A DNA stretch of 64,000 nt from Paenibacillus sp. FSL R10-2734 (GCF_037963865.1 NZ_CP150170.1:5890001-5954000), one strand, 5' to 3'; shown: positions 8,891 through 17,776, counted from the stretch's first letter. Translations and numbers: made by a program. The notes: generated from the sequence alone by a model not told the origin.

Positions 8891-10960
8891 TTACTGAATT
8901 GTAATAATATCCTTATCCCCAATGGATACCTTGCCTGGCTTCTTCAAGGTTACGGAAGAGCCTTCTGGCAAATTAGAGAAAATAACAGGAGACATTACAG
9001 ATGGTGCATGTGCTTTTACATATTCCAAGTCCACTTCCATAATCGGCTGTCCAGCAGATACAAGGTCACCCTCTTCAACTAGAACCGTAAAACCTTGACC
9101 TTTAAGCTTAACCGTATTGACCCCGATATGAACGAGCACTTCCTTGCCTCCATCGGACATAATACCGATGGCATGCTTGCTCGGGAATACGTTAAATACT
9201 TTACCGTAGACCGGTGAAGCAATCTTCCCATCATCGGATAGGAAAGCAAAACCGTCACCCGTCATTTTTTGGGAGAATACCGCATCAGGAACCTCAGTGA
9301 TATCCACTAGCTCACCATTTACCGGAGAAACGATATCTTCTTTAATAATTGCTTCACCAGCTTCACCAGCCTGTTTCTCTTCTTCAGGTTGTGGAGAAAC
9401 TACTGGAGCCGTTGAAGCTGCAGGTGTCTTCCCGCTTATTACATCTTGAATCTGACTCTTGATTGTATCTGAACGTGTGCCGAAGATCGCTTGAACGTTA
9501 TTACCTACTTCGAGCACGCCTGATGCACCTAGCTTCTTAAGACGATTCTTATCCACACCTGATTTATCTTTAACCTCAACACGAAGGCGTGTAATACAAG
9601 CATCCAGATGAGTGATGTTCTCTTTACCACCCAATGCGGATAAGATGTTTCGAGGTAGATCATCACCAGCTTTAGAAACTGATTCAGTGTTCGTATCATC
9701 TGCTTCGTCCGTATCGTCTTCACGACCCGGTGTCATCAGATTGAACTTCCGAATAACAAAACGGAATCCGAAATAGTAAATTAAAGCAAGGGCAAGACCT
9801 ACTGGTATTACGAGCCACCAAGCCGTACGGTTCGGAATGATACCGAAGAGCACGTAATCGATAAAGCCTCCCGAGAAAGTCATACCAATCTTAACATTAA
9901 GGATATGCATGGTCATAAAGGACAAACCAGCAAACACAGCATGTACAGCGAACAGCAATGGAGCCACGAACAGGAATGAGAATTCAAGTGGTTCAGTGAT
10001 CCCTGTTAGGAACGAGGTCAACGCTGCGGAAAGCATCAAACCACCGACAATCTTTTTATTGTGAGGTTTAGCTTCATGATAGATGGCCAAAGCAGCTGCT
10101 GGAAGACCGAACATCATGAAAGGATACTTACCTGTTGTAAATGTTCCTGCTGTGAATTCTACGCCATCACGAAGTTGCTGCATGAAGATCCGTTGGTCAC
10201 CACGTACCAATTCTCCTGCTTTATCTACGTAGGTACCAAATTCATACCAGAACGGAGAATAGAAAATGTGATGCAGACCAAAAGGAATCAACGAGCGTTC
10301 GATCGTTCCGAAGATAAACGCAGCGAGCGTTTTATTCGTATCAATCATACTCTGTGATACATAGTTCAGACCGTGCTGAATTGGCGGCCAAACCAAGGTC
10401 AATACCAGACCGAGAATCAAAGCCGTCACCGCCGTCATGATCGGAACAAAACGTTTACCTGCAAAGAAACCTAGATAGGATGGAAGCTCAATTTTGAAGA
10501 ATCGCTTGTACATGGCCGAAGCCAATATACCGACAAGTATACCTCCAAATACCCCTGTTTGCAGTGTTGGAATCCCTAATACACTAGCATAGGAGAAATC
10601 ACCTTGGCTCAGGACATAATCATTGACGCCAATTACAGTACCCATCGTAACATTCATCACGAGGAAACCGATAATAGCGGCTAGACCTGCAACTCCTTCA
10701 CCCCCGGCTAAACCGATCGCAACACCCACGGCAAATAGTAAGGATAGATTATCAAATACAATTTGCCCTGAGTTCATCAATACGTTAGCAATTGCCTGAA
10801 CCGCATCGTTCTGCAGTGCTGGAACATATTGTAGAAAATCGGGGTTTACCAGCATGTTTCCTATTCCAAGGAGCAGACCGGCTGCTGGCAGTATGGCTAC
10901 TGGGAGCATTAGTGCTTTACCAACTCTTTGTAAAACACCGAACAGCTTTTTGAACATCAT
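8891..10960 (-). CDS. ptsG: Glucose-specific PTS permease, EIICBA
   Basis: A membrane permease of about 689 residues that imports glucose and phosphorylates it. Domains run IIC (about 1-410, many membrane helices, with the GITEPLEF signature), a charged linker, IIB (about 440-520, phospho-cysteine near 455 in THLDACITRLRV) and IIA (about 550-689, catalytic histidine in VLVHIGVNTV, plus HAIGIMSDGG). The ATG at 10960 follows GGAAG by 5 nt; the GTG two codons earlier is too close to that site. Expression should depend on GlcT through the upstream RAT/terminator. IIC-B-A order and gene order match Bacillus ptsG. Confidence 0.96.
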   Translation of the reverse strand: MMFKKLFGVLQRVGKALMLPVAILPAAGLLLGIGNMLVNPDFLQYVPALQNDAVQAIANVLMNSGQIVFDNLSLLFAVGVAIGLAGGEGVAGLAAIIGFLVMNVTMGTVIGVNDYVLSQGDFSYASVLGIPTLQTGVFGGILVGILASAMYKRFFKIELPSYLGFFAGKRFVPIMTAVTALILGLVLTLVWPPIQHGLNYVSQSMIDTNKTLAAFIFGTIERSLIPFGLHHIFYSPFWYEFGTYVDKAGELVRGDQRIFMQQLRDGVEFTAGTFTTGKYPFMMFGLPAAALAIYHEAKPHNKKIVGGLMLSAALTSFLTGITEPLEFSFLFVAPLLFAVHAVFAGLSFMTMHILNVKIGMTFSGGFIDYVLFGIIPNRTAWWLVIPVGLALALIYYFGFRFVIRKFNLMTPGREDDTDEADDTNTESVSKAGDDLPRNILSALGGKENITHLDACITRLRVEVKDKSGVDKNRLKKLGASGVLEVGNNVQAIFGTRSDTIKSQIQDVISGKTPAASTAPVVSPQPEEEKQAGEAGEAIIKEDIVSPVNGELVDITEVPDAVFSQKMTGDGFAFLSDDGKIASPVYGKVFNVFPSKHAIGIMSDGGKEVLVHIGVNTVKLKGQGFTVLVEEGDLVSAGQPIMEVDLEYVKAHAPSVMSPVIFSNLPEGSSVTLKKPGKVSIGDKDIITIQ

Positions 10961-11016
10961 GGTCACTTCCTTTCATTAATCAGATTTTTATCAGCTTTTT
11001 AGTTAAAACAGATGCC

Positions 11017-11120
11017 AAAAAAGGCATGAGCAATACAGTATGAAGGTTGTTTTCTAACACTAAGGTTAGATTACCCCAAGATGGGGTCTAACAACCAAAA
11101 TTCTGTAAATCACTCATGCC
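11017..11120 (-). terminator. Conditional terminator in the ptsG leader (GlcT target)
   Basis: On the minus strand GGCATGAG (11113-11120) pairs with CTCATGCC (11023-11030), which is followed by TTTTTT. The 5' arm is part of the RAT, so GlcT binding and terminator folding exclude each other. The loop is unusually long (82 nt) and holds a nested hairpin (11064-11096, CCCC/GGGG core). Confidence 0.85.
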
Positions 11121-11140
11121 TGATCGAATCAGTTACACGT
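11112..11140 (-). promoter_or_regulatory. Ribonucleic antiterminator (RAT) of ptsG
   Basis: On the minus strand the element begins ACGTGTAACTGATTCGATC and ends GGCATGAGT. It is nearly the same as the GlcT-binding RAT known from Bacillus ptsG. It folds into an antiterminator and overlaps the 5' arm of the terminator. When glucose is present, GlcT should bind here and allow ptsG transcription. Confidence 0.9.
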
Positions 11141-11169
11141 TGGTATTCTGTTTTAATTAGGACACGGAT

Positions 11170-11198
11170 ATTGTAGCACCGTTTTTTAGAAGTGACAA
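11170..11198 (-). promoter_or_regulatory. Sigma-A promoter of ptsG
   Basis: TTGTCA (11193-11198) and TACAAT (11170-11175) are 17 bp apart, very close to consensus. The -35 box begins 15 bp after the glcT stop. Transcription would start near 11163 and run into the RAT. Confidence 0.85.
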
Positions 11199-11212
11199 GC
11201 TTTTTTTAAGAT

Positions 11213-12082
11213 TTACCTACCATTCTCCATATCCAATTCATCCTCTTTCTTTTGGGCAAGACGTTGAAGGTGAACTGTCAAATAGCTTACTTCTGCTGGG
11301 TACACAGGAATTCGCACTCGGTTTTCGATAACCTTAGTTAATTGCCATGCCAATGAATACATTTCGGGATACTCTCGCTTCATTAGACCATCCAGTGTAG
11401 AAGTCTCCCTTACGGATTCACCACGACGCAGCCTTTCAAGAACGAAACGCAGATGGGTCACCAAACGGGAATAATCAAGTGAATCACGCGGGATTCGATA
11501 TTCTAGATTATTCTCTACGATTCCGACCAAATCCCCAATCAAAAGGGAATGCTGTCTGACCTCGGAAAGCTGTCTATGACTAAGCGCGCTAACAATATGC
11601 AGAGCTACAAATCCTACTTCATCCACGGGCAATTCCACACCCATGCCTTCATTGATCCGCTCAATCGCATACTCTGCCATCTTGTACTCTTCGGGATAAA
11701 TCTCTTTAGTCTCGTATAGAAATGGGTTATGAATAGGGATATCTTGTTCATAACGCCGTATAGCAAATGAGATATGATCAGTAAGGGCAATGTGAACATG
11801 CTCATTAAGTGGCTGACGACTGCTATGCATAATATATAACAGAATTTCATGTACGATCTCAATCAACTTCTCGTCCACTTGGGGAAGAAGTTGTTTATAT
11901 TGTTCTTGCTCTTCTTGGCTGCGAAGAATAAACATTTTCTCCACGGAGGATAGATTAATCTGATCATGCAATTTTCGATTAAACCCTATCCCTTTACCAA
12001 TAACTACAACCTCGGAATATTGGGGATGGTCCGCAATGATAACGTTGTTATTTAACACCTTTGCTACAGTTATGCTACTCAT
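11213..12082 (-). CDS. glcT: Transcription antiterminator GlcT (BglG/SacY family)
   Basis: An RNA-binding regulator of about 289 residues that prevents early termination in the ptsG leader. Domain order: CAT RNA-binding domain (about 1-60), PRD1 (about 70-170, conserved His in LTDHISFA and ALHIVSA) and PRD2 (about 175-285, His in VTHLRF and TVHLQRL). The PRD histidines are targets of PTS phosphorylation, which silences the protein when glucose is absent. The start was set at the ATG behind AGAGGTGG; the longer frame begins at a TTG without a ribosome site. Its target RAT lies just downstream, before ptsG. Confidence 0.95.
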   Translation of the reverse strand: MSSITVAKVLNNNVIIADHPQYSEVVVIGKGIGFNRKLHDQINLSSVEKMFILRSQEEQEQYKQLLPQVDEKLIEIVHEILLYIMHSSRQPLNEHVHIALTDHISFAIRRYEQDIPIHNPFLYETKEIYPEEYKMAEYAIERINEGMGVELPVDEVGFVALHIVSALSHRQLSEVRQHSLLIGDLVGIVENNLEYRIPRDSLDYSRLVTHLRFVLERLRRGESVRETSTLDGLMKREYPEMYSLAWQLTKVIENRVRIPVYPAEVSYLTVHLQRLAQKKEDELDMENGR

Positions 12083-12212
12083 ATTTGCCACCTCTTTTAT
12101 CTCTAAACACCTGACTTCCAAGCAGCAAACGCAACATGAAACGGTACGATTAAAAAACTCTTCGCTACCATCATATCATCAACATTCCGATATTAGAAGA
12201 ACACTCTGCGTT

Positions 12213-13826
12213 CTATTTTACCCGAAAGGTTCTGCTTGAGAACTTGTACACCAATGTCACGGCGATAACCATATAAGCAATAGTCCCTGCAAGAACAACT
12301 AACGTAAAAATTGACGATGCGCTTGGGAATCCGATACAAGCCACACTAAGCCCCAATACAATGCTGTTTACGATAAAAAAGAATGGATTCTTCACATTAA
12401 GCTCCGTGCTGTAAGGTTGAAAAATATAATACATAAACAAGTGATGCACTGAAAAGAACAAGGAAAGACAAAGGATCGTTACCCAAAAGATCACCGCATC
12501 CAGCAAACCCCAATCTTCACCCGAGAGTAGAAACAGAAGAGTACATGCGATACATATGGCAACAGCAGGAATAAGATTTAGCCCACTCAATTTAATAAGG
12601 CGTATTTTAAAATTGTCTAGAATTGCAGCTCGTTCACGATAGAAGCCATAGCGCAATAAGCTTAAATCACAATTGTAAAACATCGCTTTGCACACTCGCT
12701 CACCTATAGAGGTGTAATTCATTATAAATACAAAAAAGGGTAGTCCACTAAGCAGATATGTTGTAAACTTGGACGAATTCTCCGGTGATATGAACATAAT
12801 TAGGACTGCCACAATAAAGAGCACGCCAATGATGGTTAACCGTCTCTTGATGGGTTGAATCAACAAGCGTTTATGTCTGGAGAAAAAAATAGCATTCAGG
12901 TAGGCGTAACCAGTCTTTCCTTGAAATGCTTTCCCCTTAAGTTCTTCCGACGAAAAGTCCTTCTCTTTGGTCTGGACTTCTGCCACCCTCGCCTCTTTCA
13001 TCATCCGGTTCATGTCCAGCAGTGGATCATCGATCTTGGTAACAACATCTACAGCGCTGCGATAGTTAGGATATTTTCCAATATACACAGCTGCAATTCC
13101 GCCAAGTACTACAATCACAAGGCTTACTGGGACACTAAATCCTGTCGAATCATTTACAAAAGCATACCCCAGATAAAGAGGCACATAGGCAAGTAGGCCA
13201 CCTAGTCCAATCACCGACCATACCCAGCTCATCTTTTTAACTAACACAATTCCTTTTTTGTCAAAAAACCAAAGATTCAGCGCCTCGGTGACTATTCTCC
13301 AGGCCGTTAACAGTAGTGTAAGCCATACGCCATGCCACAGGGGTGCTTCGAAAATTCCCGCAAAGACGGTTAATGCCGGTACATAGTAAATAAAGAAGGT
13401 TAGGCCCTTTAGCAAAAGCGTTGCATGCATATACTGCTTAGCCGGAATCCTCATCAGCTTCACGCATATATATTTATCCCGTTTGGGCTCCAAAATAAAT
13501 ACATTAGAAACCGCAGCCACTATAAAGCTCAGAATTATAAAGATATGTAAGAACAATGCATACTGTTCAGCGAGCGGCAATTCTTTATTTGTAAGAACGA
13601 TCGGCAAATATATCACAATTCCCAAATAGGCGAACTTATTTAAAAATCCCCACAATACCTTCAGTACGAGTACAATCCCAGCGAAGATTTGTTTTAGTGC
13701 AACATTGGAGTAGATATCACCTTTTAAAAGTTTGCCAAGCACAGGTAGCTTTTTGAAATAGTAAATCAGCCGATTGGCTCCGGACGAACCTCGAATCCTC
13801 TGGATGCTGCGAAGTGTCCTAATCAT
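12213..13826 (-). CDS. ABC transporter permease, multi-span, substrate unknown
   Basis: A hydrophobic protein of about 537 residues with some ten or more predicted membrane segments and a basic N terminus. No enzyme motif is seen. It overlaps the end of the ATPase gene by 8 nt, so the two make one transporter. The ATG at 13826 follows AGGATGG by 5 nt; the ATG three codons earlier has no ribosome site. Paired ATPases with a degenerate signature and a single large permease of this kind (EcsAB/YthPQ-like) are usually exporters. The substrate is not deducible. Confidence 0.8.
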   Translation of the reverse strand: MIRTLRSIQRIRGSSGANRLIYYFKKLPVLGKLLKGDIYSNVALKQIFAGIVLVLKVLWGFLNKFAYLGIVIYLPIVLTNKELPLAEQYALFLHIFIILSFIVAAVSNVFILEPKRDKYICVKLMRIPAKQYMHATLLLKGLTFFIYYVPALTVFAGIFEAPLWHGVWLTLLLTAWRIVTEALNLWFFDKKGIVLVKKMSWVWSVIGLGGLLAYVPLYLGYAFVNDSTGFSVPVSLVIVVLGGIAAVYIGKYPNYRSAVDVVTKIDDPLLDMNRMMKEARVAEVQTKEKDFSSEELKGKAFQGKTGYAYLNAIFFSRHKRLLIQPIKRRLTIIGVLFIVAVLIMFISPENSSKFTTYLLSGLPFFVFIMNYTSIGERVCKAMFYNCDLSLLRYGFYRERAAILDNFKIRLIKLSGLNLIPAVAICIACTLLFLLSGEDWGLLDAVIFWVTILCLSLFFSVHHLFMYYIFQPYSTELNVKNPFFFIVNSIVLGLSVACIGFPSASSIFTLVVLAGTIAYMVIAVTLVYKFSSRTFRVK

Positions 13827-14526
13827 TGTTGCCATCCTGAAGTAAAGCTATAATCTGCTCCTCAAATTCTGGACTTTGCAGGGTCTCACGTGGAATTTCT
13901 TGAAGGGTTCCATGATTAAGAATAACCAGCTCGTCACATAAATCAGCGGCTAATTGCAAAATATGCGTAGAAAAAATAATGATGTGATCCTGCTTCATCT
14001 CACGCAGCAACTTCTTGATCTCAAGAGCCACAACAACATCAAAAGAAGTTAAAGGCTCATCTAGTAAAATCAATGGCGGGCGAGTAATGATAAAGCAAAG
14101 CATTTGAATTTTATTCTTCATCCCGTGAGAATAGCCCTTAATCAATCGGTGCCGATCTTCTTCCTCAAACTTAATAATGGAAAAATAATCTTCAATGCTT
14201 TTATTCGGATCGATCTTCTCATGATTAATGTCCATATAAAACTTTACGAACTCATAACCTGTCAGAAATTCAGGCAAGATGGGTAGAGAAAATACATATC
14301 CTATGTCCTCGTCACGAAGCGGAAGGATACTATCCTTCTCACCAATAAAGGCAGCGCCGCTATCCATTTGGGTCTCACCACTCAGACAATTAAAAAGTGT
14401 GGTTTTACCTGCTCCATTCCGTCCGAGCAGACCGTAAATCTTCCCTTTTTCAAAGGTATAGTCTGCACCTTTAATTACTTGTTTACCATCAAAGCTCTTG
14501 TGGATATGATCTAAAATCAGCTGCAA
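13819..14526 (-). CDS. ABC transporter ATP-binding protein (exporter type)
   Basis: A 235-residue ATPase with Walker A GRNGAGKTT near residue 35, Walker B LILLDEP near 155 and a switch histidine in STHIL. The signature is YSHGMKNK rather than LSGGQ, a variant typical of ABC-2/EcsA-like exporters. The start is a TTG behind AGGAGAGG. It forms a two-gene operon with the downstream permease and is cut off from flotillin by an inverted repeat. Confidence 0.9.
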   Translation of the reverse strand: MQLILDHIHKSFDGKQVIKGADYTFEKGKIYGLLGRNGAGKTTLFNCLSGETQMDSGAAFIGEKDSILPLRDEDIGYVFSLPILPEFLTGYEFVKFYMDINHEKIDPNKSIEDYFSIIKFEEEDRHRLIKGYSHGMKNKIQMLCFIITRPPLILLDEPLTSFDVVVALEIKKLLREMKQDHIIIFSTHILQLAADLCDELVILNHGTLQEIPRETLQSPEFEEQIIALLQDGNND

Positions 14527-14563
14527 TATCGCGCACCTCTCCTATTCTATAGCTCATATATAA

Positions 14564-14607
14564 AACTTAGGGTATGCCCAGCAGCATCACCGGACATACC
14601 TTAAGTT
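14564..14607 (-). terminator. Inverted repeat after the flotillin gene, probable terminator
   Basis: A 16-bp imperfect stem, AACTTAGGGTATGCC against GGACATACCTTAAGTT, lies 27 nt after the flotillin stop on the minus strand. The T-tract after it is short (TTTTAT), so termination may be partial. Confidence 0.6.
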
Positions 14608-14633
14608 AAATGATTCTATAGTTATTGCTTTAA

Positions 14634-16208
14634 CTATTCCTCAGGTTGCTCAGACACAGTATTTGAAGCTTTGCTCACTCCCCCTGTGGCTGCTGGTGAT
14701 TGTAGGGAAACTGCGGGAGCGACTGGAACCGCCTTGCTTCCAGATGACCCTGTGGATCTGCTGGTCAGCCCTTTGATCAAGGCCTCTACATCAATACCAG
14801 AGACGCTCTTCAGCATCTCAGGAGCGGTGGACATCAGCTGAGTCACATAATTACTGACCCGAGCTGCACCTTCACCATTACCAGTATCTACAACGGTAAG
14901 CTTATCAATGGATGCCAGCGGCTTCGCGATTTGGCCAGCCAAATCAGGCAGCATTTTGACAATAATATCGAGCACCGCTGCTTCGCCGAATTTCTGGAAC
15001 GCTTCCGCCAGTTTCTCTTTGGCCTCTGCTTCCGCTAGACCGCGCAACCGGATAACTTCGGCATCCGCTGTACCTTTTGCCAGCTCCGCATCCGCCATCG
15101 CCTGACCTTCAAGGCGCTTCTGCTCCGCAGTAGCTTTTGCCTGCGTCTCGATGCTATACTGCAATGCGTCCGCCTCGCGCATTCTCTTCGCCTTATCCGC
15201 TTCCGCCGCTTGCTCTACCGCGTAACGATCCGCTTCCGCTTTTTTCTTCACTTCTGCATCATACTGCTTCTCACGAACCTGAATTTCTTTGGCTTGCAGA
15301 TCGATTTCACGTTCCTTACGCACCAGCTCAACCTTCATCTGCTCTTCAACAACGGTCTGCTTCGCACGTGCTTCTTGAATATGGTAAGCCTGATCGGCTT
15401 CCGCTTTCGCCGTGTCCTGGTCCCGTTTAAAGGCAGCTACCTTAAGCTGATTTTCCTTGGAGGCTTCGGCGATATTCGTATCCCGCAGCAGCTCTGCTTT
15501 TTGCCCTTGCTCCTCAGCGTTCGCCTTTTGAATTCTCGCATCCCGCACAGCTTCTGCTTCAGCGATTTCTGCGTCCCGCTTCACTGCAGCAATCCGCGGC
15601 TTGCCTAACGCTTCCAGGTATCCATGTTTGTCACGTACATCCTTGATGGTAAAGGAAACAATCTGCAGACCCATTTTCTTAAGATCACGTGCCGCCACAC
15701 CTTGAACCTCTTGTGCAAAACGGTCACGGTTACGGTATACTTCCTCAACGGTCATGGAACCTAGTATTGCACGTAAGTGCCCCTCAAGCACCTCTTGAGC
15801 TTCACTCTTCAGCGCCTCAATCGGCTTCCCCATGAACTGCTCAGCGGCTGTTGCCACGTCTTCAGTGGAACTGCCCACCTTAATAATCGCAACCCCGTCA
15901 GCAATTACCGGTACACCTTGCTCGGTGTATACTTCTGGAGTTGTCACATCGAGTTTATGAGAAAGGAGTGACATAAATTCAGCCTTCTGAAATACTGGGA
16001 GGATAAACGCACCGCCACCACGCACAATTTTTATTTTACGTCCAGATCCATCGTCGGAAATATGATTGCTCCCTAAAAACGAACCGGTTACGATCATCCC
16101 TTCATCTGGTCCTACCGTTTTGTAACGTGCCCAGAAAGCAATCCCTAGCACAAACAGAACAGCGACAACAACAGCTGGAATTAACAAATAATCAGGAATT
16201 CCGAACAT
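14634..16208 (-). CDS. floT: Flotillin-like membrane scaffold protein
   Basis: A 524-residue flotillin that organises membrane microdomains, with a role in membrane fluidity and envelope stress. An N-terminal membrane segment (about 7-26) is followed by an SPFH/PHB domain (about 30-190) and a long Ala/Glu/Lys-rich coiled coil with many EA repeats (about 200-400), then a variable Ser/Pro-rich tail. Size and plan match Bacillus FloT (509). The start ATG overlaps the stop of the NfeD partner by one base (TAATG), behind GGAGTGG. Both genes sit behind a SigW-like promoter, so induction by cell-envelope stress is likely. Confidence 0.94.
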   Translation of the reverse strand: MFGIPDYLLIPAVVVAVLFVLGIAFWARYKTVGPDEGMIVTGSFLGSNHISDDGSGRKIKIVRGGGAFILPVFQKAEFMSLLSHKLDVTTPEVYTEQGVPVIADGVAIIKVGSSTEDVATAAEQFMGKPIEALKSEAQEVLEGHLRAILGSMTVEEVYRNRDRFAQEVQGVAARDLKKMGLQIVSFTIKDVRDKHGYLEALGKPRIAAVKRDAEIAEAEAVRDARIQKANAEEQGQKAELLRDTNIAEASKENQLKVAAFKRDQDTAKAEADQAYHIQEARAKQTVVEEQMKVELVRKEREIDLQAKEIQVREKQYDAEVKKKAEADRYAVEQAAEADKAKRMREADALQYSIETQAKATAEQKRLEGQAMADAELAKGTADAEVIRLRGLAEAEAKEKLAEAFQKFGEAAVLDIIVKMLPDLAGQIAKPLASIDKLTVVDTGNGEGAARVSNYVTQLMSTAPEMLKSVSGIDVEALIKGLTSRSTGSSGSKAVPVAPAVSLQSPAATGGVSKASNTVSEQPEE

Positions 16209-16744
16209 TAAAGATCCACTCCTCTTCTCTTCTCAAATTCTGAAACCCAGGCAACGCCTTCTCTAACATCCACTACAACAACTTTAACACCTGCTGGGAG
16301 AGGCTCATCCTCAAAGCTTGCTGCTGTATGCAAGCTATTGGCTGCGCCAAATTTGACCATAATCTCACCATATCCCTTAGCAGGAACAGGAACTGTAACT
16401 TCCCCGATTTTGCCGGGCAGTTCGCTCATAGAGAAACCATTCGACATTTCGCTCTTATGCATGGGCTTAACCACCCCAAGATACATAAGCACACCCAAAA
16501 AGGCAGCAGCTAACAAAGATAAAGCAGCGATGGGCCCAGCTTCCAAATCACTGTAACGGGTAAGAAGAATGCCCGCTCCGCCGAACACGGTTATTCCTCC
16601 TGCTAGAACGGTGGGATTCACAAAATCAACGGATACGAAATCAAAGACCCCATGCAGGGCGTTCCCGATCACATCTCCCACTAGGACGCTGACTATGGCA
16701 AAAATGACGCCAAGCGCCAAACAGCCTAAATACAGCGTTTGCAT
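16208..16744 (-). CDS. NfeD-like membrane protein, flotillin partner (YuaF-like)
   Basis: A 178-residue protein with an N-terminal membrane helix, two further helices about 50-110, and a C-terminal OB-fold-like beta domain (PGKIGEVTVP ... VVVDVREGVAWVSEFEKR). NfeD proteins are nearly always encoded with SPFH proteins; the size matches Bacillus YuaF (174). The start at MQTLYLGC follows an excellent AGGAGG. The open frame extends 24 codons further to a GTG, but that stretch contains the SigW-like promoter and is most likely untranslated. Confidence 0.9.
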   Translation of the reverse strand: MQTLYLGCLALGVIFAIVSVLVGDVIGNALHGVFDFVSVDFVNPTVLAGGITVFGGAGILLTRYSDLEAGPIAALSLLAAAFLGVLMYLGVVKPMHKSEMSNGFSMSELPGKIGEVTVPVPAKGYGEIMVKFGAANSLHTAASFEDEPLPAGVKVVVVDVREGVAWVSEFEKRRGVDL

Positions 16745-16788
16745 TTTTATTTCCTCCTGTCTTCCTTCAGGACTGTCATAATACTTTA

Positions 16789-16815
16789 AACGAACAAAGT
16801 AGGTCATTGGTTTCA
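16789..16815 (-). promoter_or_regulatory. SigW-type (ECF sigma) promoter for nfeD-floT
   Basis: On the minus strand TGAAAC (16810-16815) and CGTT (16789-16792) are 17 bp apart, close to the SigW consensus TGAAAC-N16/17-CGTA. The predicted start gives a leader of about 35-40 nt ending in AGGAGG before the ATG at 16744. In Bacillus the yuaF-floT operon is a known SigW target. Confidence 0.75.
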
Positions 16816-17054
16816 CAAACTTTGGATATTTAGCCAGAAAAGTTCCATTCAGAGGATAAGCTTGCTCACATAAGCACTTTTTTATTACATACGAGGGGTT
16901 GTCTTAAAAGCCGACCCATAGTTGCTGAAGCACTGATTGTTGTTGGGACGTTACTTGATTTAAACTCAAACCTTTGTTGAATTACGATCGTTAAAGGTGA
17001 GGATTGAGGAGCCAGTGAGATTTCCTTACAAACCTTGGTTTGAAGAACATTCTC

Positions 17055-17270
17055 GCGTACGAAGATGATGCTTACGACTCGGCCTATCGGACTCAGCGGA
17101 CCTTATTCGCTGCTTTATCCGGCATTTGGAATGCTATCGGACCACATAGCCTCTATTGGCATGAAAAACAGCTAATATGAGGCAATTTCGAAGCAATAGT
17201 GTCTCTGGTGTCCGAAAACTTGCTCAAAAGGCTGAAAATCCGCTAATAACGTCAACTGGGTCCGTAAGAC
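17055..17270. repeat. Intergenic direct repeat, copy 1
   Basis: A ~216-bp block repeated 283 bp downstream without gaps. I counted 16 differences over the 210 bp from 17061 to 17270 (about 92 % identity). Weaker similarity extends about 50 bp further left. Short internal echoes occur: TCGGAC twice, GTCCG twice, and GCTAATA twice. Stops break all frames, so it does not look coding. Confidence 0.85.
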
Positions 17271-17337
17271 GTATATAGGAAGAGGAATCAGTAGTGAGGG
17301 GATCTTACAACTCTTAGTTTGATTAGGTAACATTCTC

Positions 17338-17553
17338 ACGCACGAAGATGATGCTTACGACTCGGCCTATCGGACTCAGCGGGTCTTATTCGCTGCTTTA
17401 TCCCACATTTGGAGTTCTATCGGACCGCATAGCCTCTATTGGCATGAAAAACAGCAAATATGAGGCACTTTTGATGGAATAGTGTCTCTGGTGTCCGAAA
17501 ACTTGCTCAAAAGGCTAAAAATTTGCAAATAACGTCAACTGGGTCCGTAAGAC
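17338..17553. repeat. Intergenic direct repeat, copy 2
   Basis: Second copy of the block at 17055-17270. Both internal GCTAATA motifs of copy 1 are GCAAATA here, so the same T-to-A change has happened at two internal sites. It ends at GTCCGTAAGAC and is followed by a G-rich simple repeat. Confidence 0.85.
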
Positions 17554-17593
17554 TCAGGGGGGCTGAAGGGTTAAGGGCGGTGCCTGAGAATTT

Positions 17594-17713
17594 GAGGGTG
17601 TGGCTGTGGCTGTGGCTGTGGATCTGGATCTGGCTGTGGCTGGGTGTGGGTGTAGTTGAGGAGTAGGTGTGGATGTGGTTGAGGAGTGGTTGAGTTTGAG
17701 GAGTGGTTGAGTA
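17594..17713. repeat. G/T-rich simple-sequence stretch with TGGCTG hexamers
   Basis: About 120 bp almost without C on the plus strand, with TGTGGC/TGGCTG hexamers, two TGGATC units, then GTGTGG and GAGGAGTGGTTGA repeats. Two overlapping minus-strand frames rich in His, Pro and Thr run through it, but they are composition artefacts. Confidence 0.8.
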
Positions 17714-17745
17714 AGACGAGCCACACTAGACCCATAAACGCAAAG

Positions 17746-17776
17746 AAGCGATTCACCCATAACGGGAGAATCGCTT
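17746..17776 (-). terminator. Terminator-like hairpin after the alcohol dehydrogenase gene
   Basis: AAGCGATTC and GAATCGCTT form a perfect 9-bp stem with further CCC/GGG pairing inside. It lies about 65 nt after the gene's stop. The T-tract on the minus strand is interrupted (TTCTTTGCGTTT). Confidence 0.6.

Noticed and set aside
16745..16816. 24-codon N-terminal extension of the NfeD frame from a GTG
   Set aside because: It contains a SigW-type promoter, and the internal ATG has an excellent AGGAGG site and the expected protein length.
17554..17760. Two overlapping minus-strand frames rich in His/Pro/Thr/Ser
   Set aside because: They run through a G/T simple repeat and a terminator stem; composition is set by the repeat and no convincing ribosome site is present.
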